From Alphaproteobacteria bacterium (GTDB lineage: Bacteria; Pseudomonadota; Alphaproteobacteria; GCA-2731375), in contig VGEV01000005.1 in assembly GCA_016869175.1 (NCBI GenBank), positions 1 through 58,391 of the forward strand: DNA of 58,391 nucleotides. The letters run 5' to 3'. Below the pieces are notes generated by a model. The model was not told the DNA's origin. It did no database searches and saw nothing but the letters and a program-made list of their open reading frames with translations. Both the position numbers and the translations under genes were made by a program. Of the stretch, positions 28,967-37,903 are shown one piece after another; within the stretch, counting starts at the first letter, position 1, and each line of letters begins with the position of its first letter.

Positions 28967-29737
28967 ATGACGATCGTGCTGGGCGAAATCTGTCAGTCGT
29001 TCTATGCGTTGGGCACCGCCGTGGTGGCCGAGATCCTGGCCGGTTTCGGCCTGCCGACGCGCCGGGTCGTCGATGGCCACGAGCGGATCTTCGCGATGCT
29101 CGCCCGGGGCGAAGTAGACATCGTGGCAGCGGCCTGGTTGCCGCATTCGCATGGCCACTACGTCGCCGCCTGCGGCGCCGCGGCGTTGCCGCTGGCCAAG
29201 CTCTGCGTCGGTGGCCGGCTGCTCTGGGGCGTGCCCACTTACGTCGATGGCGCCGTCGCCGGCATCGCCGACCTGGCACGACCGGAGGTCGCCCGCCGGA
29301 TAGACAAGACCATCCGCGGCATCAACCCCGACAGCGGCATCATGCGCGCCTCGGCCCGGGCGCTGGAGGCCTATGGGCTGGCGGCGGCCGGCTATCGCGT
29401 GGTGACCGGGGACACCGCGGACTGGATGGCCAATGTCGCGACGGCGCATGCGGAGAATCGCTGGCTGGTGATCCCGCTCTGGGCGCCGCATTACTTGGTG
29501 TCGCGCTACCGGCCGCGGGCGCTTGCCGACCCGCTGGGCGTGCTGGGTGGCACGCAGGATGGCGTGCTGATGGTCCATCGCGGCCTGCCGGATCGCCTGC
29601 CCGCGCCGGCATTGGCGGCCTTGCGCGCGCTCGATATCGGCAACGACGGTTTCGCGCGGATGGAAGGCTGGCTGAACGAGCCAGGCGCCAGCGCCGAGGC
29701 CGCCGCCCGCCGCTGGCTGGCCGAACAGGGACGCTAG
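28967..29737 (+). CDS. Glycine betaine-binding-like (OpuAC) protein without signal peptide
   Basis: A 256-aa type II periplasmic-binding fold of the OpuAC/ProX kind: MTIVLGEICQSFYALGTAVVAEIL, then DIVAAAWLPHSHGHYVA, GRLLWGVPTYVDGAVAGIADL, and a WLVIPLWAPHYLVSRYRPRAL aromatic-rich stretch. No signal peptide or lipobox precedes ATG 28967, and no ABC permease or ATPase is near. It may therefore be a cytosolic ligand sensor or binding protein. Its stop is 2 bp before the dcd gene. Confidence 0.75.
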   Translation: MTIVLGEICQSFYALGTAVVAEILAGFGLPTRRVVDGHERIFAMLARGEVDIVAAAWLPHSHGHYVAACGAAALPLAKLCVGGRLLWGVPTYVDGAVAGIADLARPEVARRIDKTIRGINPDSGIMRASARALEAYGLAAAGYRVVTGDTADWMANVATAHAENRWLVIPLWAPHYLVSRYRPRALADPLGVLGGTQDGVLMVHRGLPDRLPAPALAALRALDIGNDGFARMEGWLNEPGASAEAAARRWLAEQGR

Positions 29738-29739
29738 GG

Positions 29740-30861
29740 ATGGCCGAGAGAAGCAGCCCGATCGGCATTCTGCCCTATCAGAGCCTGCGCGAACTGGTGC
29801 GCCAGCAAGAGATCGCCGCCGACAGCGCGATCCGGGACGAGCAATTGCAGCCCGCCAGCCTGGACTTGCGGCTGGGTCCGGTCGCCTATCGGGTGCGCGC
29901 AAGCTTCCTGCCCGGCCGCATGGCAAGCGTGGCCGAACGCCTCAAGCACTATTCCATGCACGAATTCGACTTGGCGGCCGGCGCGGTGCTGGAACGCGGC
30001 TGCGTCTATGTGGTCCCGCTGCTGGAGCGCCTGCGGCTGCCGCCCCGGGTCGAGGGCTTCGCCAATCCGAAAAGCTCGACCGGCCGGCTGGACGTGTTCA
30101 CGCGCCTGATCGCCGACCGATCCGACGTCTTCGATCGGGTGCCCGCCGGCTATGCCGGGCCGCTCTATGCCGAGATCGCGCCCCGCACCTTTTCGATCGT
30201 GGTGCGCGCCGGATCGCGGCTGAACCAGCTGCGCCTGCGGCGGGGCGGCGGGCCGCTTGGCGACCGGGCGCTGCACCTCCTGCACCAGCAGACGCCGCTC
30301 GTCCGGCGGGCCGATGGTGACAGCGGCATCGCCGGCGGCATCGCCGTCAGCATCGACCTGACGGGCGAGACCAGCAACCGACTGATCGGCTACAAGGCGC
30401 GCAAACATACCGACCTGATCGACATCGACCGGGCGCAGCATTACGACATCCTCGACTTCTGGGAGCCGATCCAGAGCCGGCGCGAGCCGCGCCTTATCCT
30501 CGATCCCGACGACTTTTACATCGTCGCCAGCCGCGAATGGGTCAGCGTGCCGCCCGACCATGCGGCGGAGATGATCGCCTACAACCCACTGGTCGGCGAA
30601 TTCCGCGCGCATTACGCGGGTTTCTTCGATCCCGGCTTCGGCTGGGAGGCGGCGGGGGGGCGCGGCAGCCGCGCCGTGCTGGAGATCCGCAGCCACGAAG
30701 TGCCCTTCGCCATGGAACACGGCCAGGTGGTGGCCCGGCTCGCCTATGAGCCGCTGACCGACCGGCCCGACCGCCTTTACGGCGCCGGCATCGGCTCGTC
30801 CTACCAGCGCCAGGGCCTGGCGCTCGGCAAGCACTTCAAGCAGGAAGGTGCAGCGAGCTGA
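29740..30861 (+). CDS. dCTP deaminase-like protein, double-domain form
   Basis: A 373-aa protein with two tandem dUTPase-like halves, typical of alphaproteobacterial 2'-deoxycytidine 5'-triphosphate deaminases, which make dUTP. The first half carries LQPASLDLRLG and NPKSSTGRLDVFTRLI; KSS-GR forms part of the phosphate site. The second half starts near residue 200 (AVSIDLTGE...GYKARKHTDLIDI) and ends YGAGIGSSYQRQGLALGKHF. The start is ATG 29740. It shares a transcript with the OpuAC-like gene and is convergent with the enoyl-CoA hydratase gene, with abutting stops. Confidence 0.88.
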   Translation: MAERSSPIGILPYQSLRELVRQQEIAADSAIRDEQLQPASLDLRLGPVAYRVRASFLPGRMASVAERLKHYSMHEFDLAAGAVLERGCVYVVPLLERLRLPPRVEGFANPKSSTGRLDVFTRLIADRSDVFDRVPAGYAGPLYAEIAPRTFSIVVRAGSRLNQLRLRRGGGPLGDRALHLLHQQTPLVRRADGDSGIAGGIAVSIDLTGETSNRLIGYKARKHTDLIDIDRAQHYDILDFWEPIQSRREPRLILDPDDFYIVASREWVSVPPDHAAEMIAYNPLVGEFRAHYAGFFDPGFGWEAAGGRGSRAVLEIRSHEVPFAMEHGQVVARLAYEPLTDRPDRLYGAGIGSSYQRQGLALGKHFKQEGAAS

Positions 30862-31650
30862 CTATTCGCCGCTGAAGCGGGGCTTGCGGCGCTCGCTGAA
30901 GGCGGCGAGGCCCTCCTGTGCGTCCGGCCGGGGCGCCAGTTCGGCGATGGCGCGCGCTTCCTGTTCCATCTGGCCTTCGAGGCTCTGCTGGAAACTGTCG
31001 GCCAACAGGCGCTTGACGGCGGCGTAGGCGCCGTTGGGGCCGGCGGCGAAGGCCGCCGCCTGTTGTTCGGCCGCGGCCATCAATTCCGCGTCCGGCAGCA
31101 CCCGGTCGGCGATGCCGACCTCATAGGCCTCGCGCGCGCTCAGCACGCGGTTGGTCAGCATCAGTTCGCGCGCCCGGCGCATGCCGACCAGCCGCGGCAG
31201 GAACCAGGTGGAACTGCCGTCCGGCACGAGGCCGGCCGCGGTATAGGCCATGGTGAAGCGCGCGCTCTCGGCCGCGAATACCAGGTCGTTGCAGATCGCG
31301 AGCGACAAGCCGCCGCCCGCCGCCGTGCCGTTGACCGCGCAGACCGTGGGCGCGCGCAGCCGGGCCAGCAGCGAGACCGCGGCATGGAAATGCGCGGTCA
31401 TCTGCAGGATCGCATCCGCAACCTTGGCACCTTGCGCGCGAAAGAACTTCAGATCGCCGCCCGAGCAGAACATCTTGCCAGCGCCGGTCATCAGCACCGC
31501 CCGCACGCCCCGGTCGTTGTGGCAGGCGATCGCGCAACGGTGCAGTTCCTGCATCGCTTCCAGGTGCAGCGCGTTGGCCTCGTTCGGCCGGTTGATGGTG
31601 ATGCGCGCGATGCCGCCCGCGACGTCAAACAGCAGGTGCTTCAGGTGCAT
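30862..31650 (-). CDS. Enoyl-CoA hydratase/isomerase family protein (PaaG-like)
   Basis: A 262-aa crotonase-fold protein. The oxyanion loops are CSGGDLKFF and NGTAAGGGLSLAI. The two glutamates of classical hydratases are not at their usual places (SLAI; AYTAAGLVPDGSSTW), whereas the aspartate in GLVPDGSSTWFLPRLVG matches the PaaG-type isomerase position. An isomerase-like role is therefore inferred. It ends at the same junction as dcd and starts 23 bp downstream of the DUF3299 stop. Confidence 0.87.
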   Translation of the reverse strand: MHLKHLLFDVAGGIARITINRPNEANALHLEAMQELHRCAIACHNDRGVRAVLMTGAGKMFCSGGDLKFFRAQGAKVADAILQMTAHFHAAVSLLARLRAPTVCAVNGTAAGGGLSLAICNDLVFAAESARFTMAYTAAGLVPDGSSTWFLPRLVGMRRARELMLTNRVLSAREAYEVGIADRVLPDAELMAAAEQQAAAFAAGPNGAYAAVKRLLADSFQQSLEGQMEQEARAIAELAPRPDAQEGLAAFSERRKPRFSGE

Positions 31651-31673
31651 CGGGGGGCTCGCCTTCGCTCGGT

Positions 31674-32165
31674 CTAGTTCGTCACCGCCTGCGCATCGCT
31701 CAGGCGATAGAGCAGGCCCGAGGGGTCGTCCTGCAACAGGCTGAACCGGCCCTTCAGCGTGAGCGCCTCGTAGCTGAACTTCACCGGCTGCTTCATCTCC
31801 ACCTCGACGATCTCGGCCGGTCCGCCCGGCAGGCAGAAGGGGCAGGCGGGCGGGAACGCGGAAAACAGGAACCGGCTGTGCTTCTCGGCCCCGTCGAGCG
31901 GCTGCATATAGCCGGCGAGCCGCACTTCCTTGCCGTCCAGCGCCTTCAGTTCGTCGGGAAAGCGGATGCTGACCTCGGTCTGTCCCGGCCCCTTGGAGGA
32001 GAAGCCCAGATCGAGCTCGGCCAGAACCTCCCAGGACAGCGTGCCCTTGCCCTCCGCCTTCATGGCCTGATGGTCGCGGAACACCGTCGTCTCGCGCTGC
32101 TGGAAGGCGGCGGCGGGCAGCGCGACGGCAACGAGCAGCGCAGCGGCGAGCAGCTTCTGAGGCAT
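31674..32165 (-). CDS. DUF3299 secreted protein
   Basis: A 163-aa exported protein with a signal peptide (LLAAALLVAVALPAAAF). The mature part has the DUF3299 pattern LSWEVLAEL, VRLAGYMQPLDGAEKHSRFLF and PACPFCLPGGPAEIVEVEM, with a CPFC pair that could bind metal or form a disulfide. The function is unknown. It shares its direction with the enoyl-CoA hydratase gene. Upstream, the cyclase gene is separated from it by a strong terminator. Confidence 0.82.
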   Translation of the reverse strand: MPQKLLAAALLVAVALPAAAFQQRETTVFRDHQAMKAEGKGTLSWEVLAELDLGFSSKGPGQTEVSIRFPDELKALDGKEVRLAGYMQPLDGAEKHSRFLFSAFPPACPFCLPGGPAEIVEVEMKQPVKFSYEALTLKGRFSLLQDDPSGLLYRLSDAQAVTN

Positions 32166-32205
32166 GACGGGCGTCCCCTTTCGTCCAGACTTATTCAGCG
32201 CCGGA

Positions 32206-32239
32206 CAAAAAACAAGGCGGGCGGGTTGCCCCGCCCGCC
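32206..32239 (-). terminator. Rho-independent terminator of the cyclase gene
   Basis: On the minus strand a perfect 10-bp stem (GGCGGGCGGG with CCCGCCCGCC, loop of four) at 32216-32239 is followed directly by TTGTTTTTTG (32215-32206). It lies 20 bases after the stop of the cyclase gene and before the DUF3299 start. This is the clearest intrinsic terminator in the window. Confidence 0.9.
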
Positions 32240-32259
32240 CGACCGGCCGGCAAAGCCGT

Positions 32260-33324
32260 TCAGTCGATGGCGATCGGACCGCCGGCCGAGCCGGTGGCAC
32301 CGGCGATCGGAGTCGGGCTGAACATGTAGGTGAAGACATAAACCTTGTCCTTCGACAGCCCGTCGAGGTCCAGGTTCTCGTGATTGGGAATGCCGTGCCG
32401 GGTGATCAGGTGATTGTGCACGCAGAAGGCGCAAGCCGGATCCTTGTTCGGCACCACTTCGCTCGGCCAGGTGTCGGCGCCCCAGATGCCCGCCTGCACC
32501 TCGTCCGACAGCCACTTCGCCACTTCCATGCCGATGCCGGGCGCGCCGGCGTTGTTGGCCTTGGGATCCTTCCAGTGCTTGGACGCCCAGCCGGTGCGGA
32601 ACAGCACCGCGTCGCCCGGCATGAACTTGAAATTCTCCATGCCCTGCTTCTTCAGCGCATCCTTGACATCGGCGGCGGTGATCTCGTCGCCGGCATTCAT
32701 CGCATCGACGCCCTTGGCGGCGGCCGCGTCGATCAGGATGCCGCGCGCCACGATCGGGTGCAGCTTTTCGATGCCGATCTTCTTCAGACCATTGGTGTCA
32801 CCGATTTCGGACTCGGTGAAGCCGTTGTAGTAGCGATACTCGTTCTTGTCGCCGATCTTGCCGGTAATGACGCCGATATGCCCCAGGCCGTCGAACTGCG
32901 TGCCCACCTGGCCGATCTCGGTGGCAACGAACTCGTCGTTGTAGATCAGCATGTTGGCGCCGAACGGGCCGCCGGTCGGACCGCCCGGAATGCGGATCAC
33001 GAACTTGCGCGTGCCGAAGGTCGGCATGTCCGCCGTGTAGGGCCGGCCGACGCGGTAGACCTTGCCCTTGTCGGCTTCCTTGAGCGCGCGCTGCACCACT
33101 TCCGGCTTGGCGTACCAGTTGGTGGCGCCCGCTTCGTCGCCCGCGCCCCACAGCTTGTTCGGCCACCATTTCTCGCCGATCGGGGTTTCCGCCTTGCCGA
33201 TCACCCAGGGCTTGCCCTCGCAGGCCTTCCAGTCCTTGTCGCTGCACGCCGCGGCACCGCCCGCGGCAAGCGTGGCGGCCGCCGCGACCGCGACGACGCC
33301 GGCATAACCCAACAATCCCTTCAT
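32260..33324 (-). CDS. Exported cyclase family (kynurenine-formamidase-like) protein
   Basis: A 354-aa protein with a signal peptide (VVAVAAAATLAAGGAAA) and a cyclase-family (PF04199-type) fold. The metal motif, usually HxGTHxDxPxH, appears as VGTQFDGLGH: the Asp and last His are kept, the first histidines are not. Other stretches are GDAVLFRTGW and GADTWPSEVVPN. It is probably a periplasmic hydrolase; the substrate is unknown. GGGGAGGAG precedes ATG 33324. Confidence 0.82.
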   Translation of the reverse strand: MKGLLGYAGVVAVAAAATLAAGGAAACSDKDWKACEGKPWVIGKAETPIGEKWWPNKLWGAGDEAGATNWYAKPEVVQRALKEADKGKVYRVGRPYTADMPTFGTRKFVIRIPGGPTGGPFGANMLIYNDEFVATEIGQVGTQFDGLGHIGVITGKIGDKNEYRYYNGFTESEIGDTNGLKKIGIEKLHPIVARGILIDAAAAKGVDAMNAGDEITAADVKDALKKQGMENFKFMPGDAVLFRTGWASKHWKDPKANNAGAPGIGMEVAKWLSDEVQAGIWGADTWPSEVVPNKDPACAFCVHNHLITRHGIPNHENLDLDGLSKDKVYVFTYMFSPTPIAGATGSAGGPIAID

Positions 33325-33536
33325 GACGCTCCTCCCCACGGACTCTATGGTTAACGCGCCGGCGATTAAGCTCTCGAGCGCCGTTTACTGTCAATCGGGG
33401 GATGCGGTGCCGAATTCATCTATGTAATACTATATCATTCTAGAAACCATCGCCCCGCGCTAGCGCTGGTGGCGCGCGGTCGCAACGAACCTATATTAAG
33501 GGCCAGGCGAACAGCGGTTCGGACGGGGAGTGACGC

Positions 33537-34883
33537 GTGGCGGAACACGGCGAGCAGGCGATCGAGTTGTTGGCGGACTTGGTCGGACGGGCCAAGGCGG
33601 CGGGCGCGGACGCGGCCGACGCACTGCTCTATCGCTCATTGGCGCTGTCGGTGACGCACCGTCTGGGCAAGCCGGAGGATCTGCAGCGCGCCGAGAGCCA
33701 GGATCTGGGCTTGCGTGTGTTCATCGGCCAGCGGCAGGCCTTTGTCGCCAGCAACGATTTCTCCCGCGCGGCCCAGGCCGAGTTGGTGGAACGGGCGGTA
33801 GCGATGGCCCGGGCGACGCCGGAGGATCGCTATTGCGGTTTGGCGGAGGCTGCCCTGCTGGCCAAGGACTGGCCGGAACTCGACCTCGACGACGCGCGCG
33901 AACCGGCGCCCGACCAGCTTTACGAGCAGGCGGCGGCCTGCGAGGCGGCGGCACTGGCGGTACCGGGGGTCAGCAATTCCGAGGAGGCGGGCGCCAGTTT
34001 CAGCCGGGCGCGCGTTTCGCTGGTGACGAGCCACGGCTTCGCCGGCGGGTACGGGGCGTCCAGTCACGGCTTCTATGCCGCAGTCCTGGCCGGCCAGGGC
34101 ACGGCGATGGAACGCGACTACGAGCAAAGCCATTGCCGGCACGCCGCCGACCTGGAGGCCCCGGAAGCGGTCGGTCGCCGTGCCGGGGAGCGCGCCGTTG
34201 CCCGCCTCGATTCCCGCAAGGCGGAGAGCAGGCAAGTCCCGGTGGTGTTCGATCCCCGGGTCTCGCGCAGCCTGCTGGGGCACCTGATCGGAGCCATTTC
34301 CGGGCCGGCGGTGGCGCGCGGCACCAGCTTTCTCAAGGACCGCCTTGGCACGCAAGTCTTCGCGCCCGGCATCCGCATTGTCGACGATCCCCACCGTCGT
34401 CGCGGCTTGGCCTCCCGGCCGTTCGACGGCGAGGGCGTCAGGAACGGCCGCATGGTGCTGGTCGAGGACGGCGTGCTGCGGACCTGGATCCTGGATTCGA
34501 GTTCGGCGCGGCAACTGGGCCTCAGGACGACCGGCCATGCCAGCCGCGGCACCGGCGGTCCGCCCGGCCCGGCGCCGAGCAACCTCTACCTGGAGCCGGG
34601 TCCGCTTTCGCCCGAGGCGCTGCTGGCGGAGATCGACGAGGGCTTCTATGTCACCGAACTGATCGGCTTCGGCGTCAACCCGGTGACCGGCGATTATTCG
34701 CGGGGCGCGGTGGGCTTCTGGATCGAGAACGGGCGAAAGACATACGCGGTCAGCGAAAGCACGATCGCCGGCAATTTGCAGGACATCTTCCGCCGCGTGA
34801 CGCCCGCCAACGATCTGGTCTTCCGTTACGCCAGCAACGCGCCGACCTGCCGGATCGACGGCCTGACGGTGGCCGGCCGATGA
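33537..34883 (+). CDS. pmbA: PmbA/TldE protease subunit
   Basis: A 448-aa TldD/PmbA-family protein, the partner of TldD encoded at 19835. It lacks the HExxxH motif of TldD, as PmbA should. Recognisable stretches are DLGLRVFIGQRQAFVASNDFS, VVFDPRVSRSLLGHLIGAISGPAVARGTSFL in outline, and the C-terminal DYSRGAVGFWIENG and AGNLQDIF. The start is GTG 33537 with GGGGAG upstream. The stop overlaps the ATG of the next gene by 4 bp. Confidence 0.92.
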   Translation: MAEHGEQAIELLADLVGRAKAAGADAADALLYRSLALSVTHRLGKPEDLQRAESQDLGLRVFIGQRQAFVASNDFSRAAQAELVERAVAMARATPEDRYCGLAEAALLAKDWPELDLDDAREPAPDQLYEQAAACEAAALAVPGVSNSEEAGASFSRARVSLVTSHGFAGGYGASSHGFYAAVLAGQGTAMERDYEQSHCRHAADLEAPEAVGRRAGERAVARLDSRKAESRQVPVVFDPRVSRSLLGHLIGAISGPAVARGTSFLKDRLGTQVFAPGIRIVDDPHRRRGLASRPFDGEGVRNGRMVLVEDGVLRTWILDSSSARQLGLRTTGHASRGTGGPPGPAPSNLYLEPGPLSPEALLAEIDEGFYVTELIGFGVNPVTGDYSRGAVGFWIENGRKTYAVSESTIAGNLQDIFRRVTPANDLVFRYASNAPTCRIDGLTVAGR

Positions 34884-35698
34884 GCCATCCGGCACAGGAC
34901 CGGCACGACGACCTGGAGCTGCTGCTGACGGCCGTGCGCGAGGCCGGCGCCATCGCGCTCGGCTATTTTCGTGGTCCCGTGGACAGCTGGGACAAGAGCC
35001 CCGGCGACCCAGTGTCCGAGGCCGACCACGCGGTCGACGACTTCCTGCGCGAACGACTGACGACGGCGCGGCCCGATTACGGCTGGCTGTCGGAGGAAAC
35101 GCGTGACGACCGCAAGCGCCTCGACAGCCGGCGGGTGTTCGTGGTCGATCCGATCGACGGCACGCGCGCCTTCCTGCGGCGCGAGCCGGAGTTCACCATC
35201 GCCGCGGCCCTGGTGGAGGATGGCCGGCCGGTCGCCGCCGCGGTCTATAATCCGGCGACCGAGGAGATGTTCGAAGCGACGCTGGGCGGCGGCGCGCGCC
35301 GCAACGACGAGCCGATCGCGGTCAGCGCGCAAGGCAGCTTCTCGGGCGCGCGGCTACTCTCCGGCAAACGCATGTTCGAGCGGGCCGGCTGGAAGGAGCC
35401 ACCGGCCGACGCCGAGTTCCGCTCGATCAATTCCATCGCCTACCGCATGGCATTGGTCGCCAGCGGACGCTACGACGCCTGCGTGAGCCTGGCGGAGAAA
35501 AGCGACTGGGACATCGCCGCCGCCGACCTGATCGTCGGGGAGGCGGGTGGCCGCGTGACAACCGCCAGGGGCAAGGCGCTGTGCTACAATGCCCGCCAGC
35601 CGCGCCACCCATCGGTACTGGTGGCGGGGCCGGCGCTGCATGGCGTGCTGATCGACTTCCTGAAAACCGTGCAGCGTCCCCCGGGCGCCGGCTGGTAG
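34880..35698 (+). CDS. Inositol monophosphatase family / 3'(2'),5'-bisphosphate nucleotidase-like phosphatase
   Basis: A 272-aa Mg-dependent, Li-sensitive-type phosphatase. Metal ligands are visible in LSEETRDD, the signature DPIDGTRAFLRREPEF (about residues 91-106), and WDIAAADLIVGEAGG near the C-terminus. In alphaproteobacteria this gene commonly follows pmbA and is annotated either as CysQ-like or as inositol phosphatase; sequence alone does not decide. It is coupled to pmbA by an ATGA overlap. Confidence 0.88.
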   Translation: MSHPAQDRHDDLELLLTAVREAGAIALGYFRGPVDSWDKSPGDPVSEADHAVDDFLRERLTTARPDYGWLSEETRDDRKRLDSRRVFVVDPIDGTRAFLRREPEFTIAAALVEDGRPVAAAVYNPATEEMFEATLGGGARRNDEPIAVSAQGSFSGARLLSGKRMFERAGWKEPPADAEFRSINSIAYRMALVASGRYDACVSLAEKSDWDIAAADLIVGEAGGRVTTARGKALCYNARQPRHPSVLVAGPALHGVLIDFLKTVQRPPGAGW

Positions 35699-35708
35699 AG
35701 GCCCCGGC

Positions 35709-37856
35709 TCAATTCAGCGGCCGCACCCAAACCCGGTTGTCGTGAAAGGCGGCCCCGCCGACCGGCGCCACCGCGTCCGCGCCGGTCAGGAAATTGATGC
35801 CGCGGCCCTCCTCGAAGGCATCGTTCGGCCAGATCGATTCGACCACGATCACGCCCCGCCGCAGGCCCGCGAAATGCTCCGCGTGCAGCACCATGCTGCC
35901 GCGACCGTTGCCAAGACGAATGCGCTGGCCGTCGGCGATGCCCAGCCTGGCGGCGTCTTCGGGGTGGATCTTGGCCTGCGGCCGGCCTTCGCGCTTGCGC
36001 GAACTGGGCGTTTCGGTGAAGGAGGAGTTGAGATAGCTCCGCGCCGGCGCGGTGACCAGGCGAAACGGCATTTCCTCGGTCGCTTCCTCGATCACCGGCC
36101 AATGGTCGGGCAGTTGCGGAATGTCCCGCACCAGCGCCGTTTCCACGAAGCCATGCGGCCGGAAGCGCGACCAATCGGGGCGGAAATGGAACTTGCCGTC
36201 CTTGTTGGCGAAGCCCTTCAGGTAATGCGCGGTCTCGAAGTCCGGCTGGCAGTCGAGCCAGCGCTTGTCCGCCAGCTCTTGCAGCGTGCCCCAGCCGGAG
36301 TTGCGCAAGGTCCAATCGATCAGCTCGCGCGCGCTCATGGCGAAGCCCGGATGGTCGGCGCCCAGCTCCTTGGCCAGCGCACAGATCACCTCGTGGTTCG
36401 AGCGACATTCGCCCGGCGGCTCGATGATCTTCGGTCCCAGCAGGATGTGTTGATGGCCGCCGCCTTGATAGAGGTCGTCGTGCTCCAGAAACATTGTGGC
36501 CGGCAGCACGATGTCGGCCATGCGCGCGGTCTCGGTCAGGAACTGCTCGTGCACGCAGACGAACAGGTCGTCACGGGCAAACCCGCGGTGCACCTTGCTG
36601 AGATCGGGCGCCACCATCATCGGATTGGTGTTCTGGATGAACAGCCCGTGCACTGGCGGGCCGCCCATCAATGCATCCGCCTCGCCACACAGCACCGGGC
36701 CAATGCGGCTCTGATCGAGCACGCGCACCGTCGGGTCGAGCACGTCGAGCCCCTCGATCATGCTCTTGTTCCAATGATAGATCGCCCCGTTGTTGTGGAA
36801 CGCACCGCCACCACGGTACTGCCAGGCACCGGTCACCGCGGCGATGCAACTGGCGGCATGCATGTTGACCGCACCATTGCGGCTGCGGCTGAAGCCGTAG
36901 CCCAGCCTGAGAAAGGTCTTCCTGTGCTGGCCGACGAGCTGCGCGAAGGCCTCGATCTCGGCGACCGGAAGACCGGTGATGGCCGAGGCCCAGGCCGGCG
37001 TCCGGCTGGCGACATGGGCTTCCAGATCGGCCGGGCAATCGGTGTATTTCGCCAGGTAGTCGCGGTCGGCATGGCCATCGCGGAACAGCACGTGCATGAC
37101 GGCGCAAGCCAGCGCGCCGTCGGTGCCGGGCCTGACGCACAAGAACATGTCCGCCTGCTCGGCCGTGCCGTTGCGATAGGTGTCAACCACCACCAGCTTG
37201 CCGCCGCGCTTCTTGGCGCGGGTCGCATGCGTCATGACGTTGATCTGCGTGCTGACCGGATTGGTGCCCCAGATCACCAACACGTCGGCTTCCGCCATTT
37301 CCCGCGGATCGGCGCCTGCCAGGCGGCCGGTGCCGGCGATGAAGCCGTTCCAGGCCAGCGTCACGCAGATCGTCGAATGCTGGCCGGAATAGCGCTTGGC
37401 ATGCCGCAGGCGGTGGATGCCGTCGCGCATCACCAGCCCCATGGTGCCGGCATAGTAATAGGGCCAGACCGCCTGCGAGCCGGCCCGCGCCTCGGCCGCG
37501 TTGAAGCCGTCGGCCATGCGCTTCAGCGCCTCGTCCCAAGGGATTTCCTTGAACTGCGTCGAACCCTTGGGGCCGACACGGCGCAGCGGCTTCAGCAAGC
37601 GGTCGGGATGATGCACCCGTTCGGCATAGCGGCCGACCTTGGCGCAGATCACGCCGGCGGTATAGCTGTTGTCCTCGGCGCCGCGGACCCGGCCGATGGT
37701 CTGCCCGTCGAGCTTGTCAACGGCGAGCGCGCAGGTCGAGGGGCAGTCATGCGGACAGGCGCTGTAATGGACCTCGGCCTTGCCGTTGCCTGGCGCGAGC
37801 GAGCGGGGCGCATTCATGATCGGTACCGGACGGACAGCGTTGCGATTGCGCGGCAT
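35709..37856 (-). CDS. Molybdopterin-dependent oxidoreductase
   Basis: A 715-aa DMSO-reductase-family enzyme. The N-terminal [4Fe-4S] motif is CPHDCPSTC...GVICAKVGRY. The bis-MGD domains follow with VLVIWGTNPVSTQINVM, RLGYGFSRSRNGAVNMHAASCIAAVTGAW in outline and IVLPATMFLEHDDLY, and the C-terminal molydop-binding barrel with LVTAPARSYLNSSF and AARLGIADGQRI. There is no Tat signal, so it is cytosolic. No small subunit or maturation gene is adjacent, so the substrate is open. An alternative start is ATG 37817. Confidence 0.9.
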   Translation of the reverse strand: MPRNRNAVRPVPIMNAPRSLAPGNGKAEVHYSACPHDCPSTCALAVDKLDGQTIGRVRGAEDNSYTAGVICAKVGRYAERVHHPDRLLKPLRRVGPKGSTQFKEIPWDEALKRMADGFNAAEARAGSQAVWPYYYAGTMGLVMRDGIHRLRHAKRYSGQHSTICVTLAWNGFIAGTGRLAGADPREMAEADVLVIWGTNPVSTQINVMTHATRAKKRGGKLVVVDTYRNGTAEQADMFLCVRPGTDGALACAVMHVLFRDGHADRDYLAKYTDCPADLEAHVASRTPAWASAITGLPVAEIEAFAQLVGQHRKTFLRLGYGFSRSRNGAVNMHAASCIAAVTGAWQYRGGGAFHNNGAIYHWNKSMIEGLDVLDPTVRVLDQSRIGPVLCGEADALMGGPPVHGLFIQNTNPMMVAPDLSKVHRGFARDDLFVCVHEQFLTETARMADIVLPATMFLEHDDLYQGGGHQHILLGPKIIEPPGECRSNHEVICALAKELGADHPGFAMSARELIDWTLRNSGWGTLQELADKRWLDCQPDFETAHYLKGFANKDGKFHFRPDWSRFRPHGFVETALVRDIPQLPDHWPVIEEATEEMPFRLVTAPARSYLNSSFTETPSSRKREGRPQAKIHPEDAARLGIADGQRIRLGNGRGSMVLHAEHFAGLRRGVIVVESIWPNDAFEEGRGINFLTGADAVAPVGGAAFHDNRVWVRPLN

Positions 37857-37903
37857 TAAGCCACGGCCGCCTCAGCCCGGCAAATCAAGGCGGAGCGAGG
37901 GCC

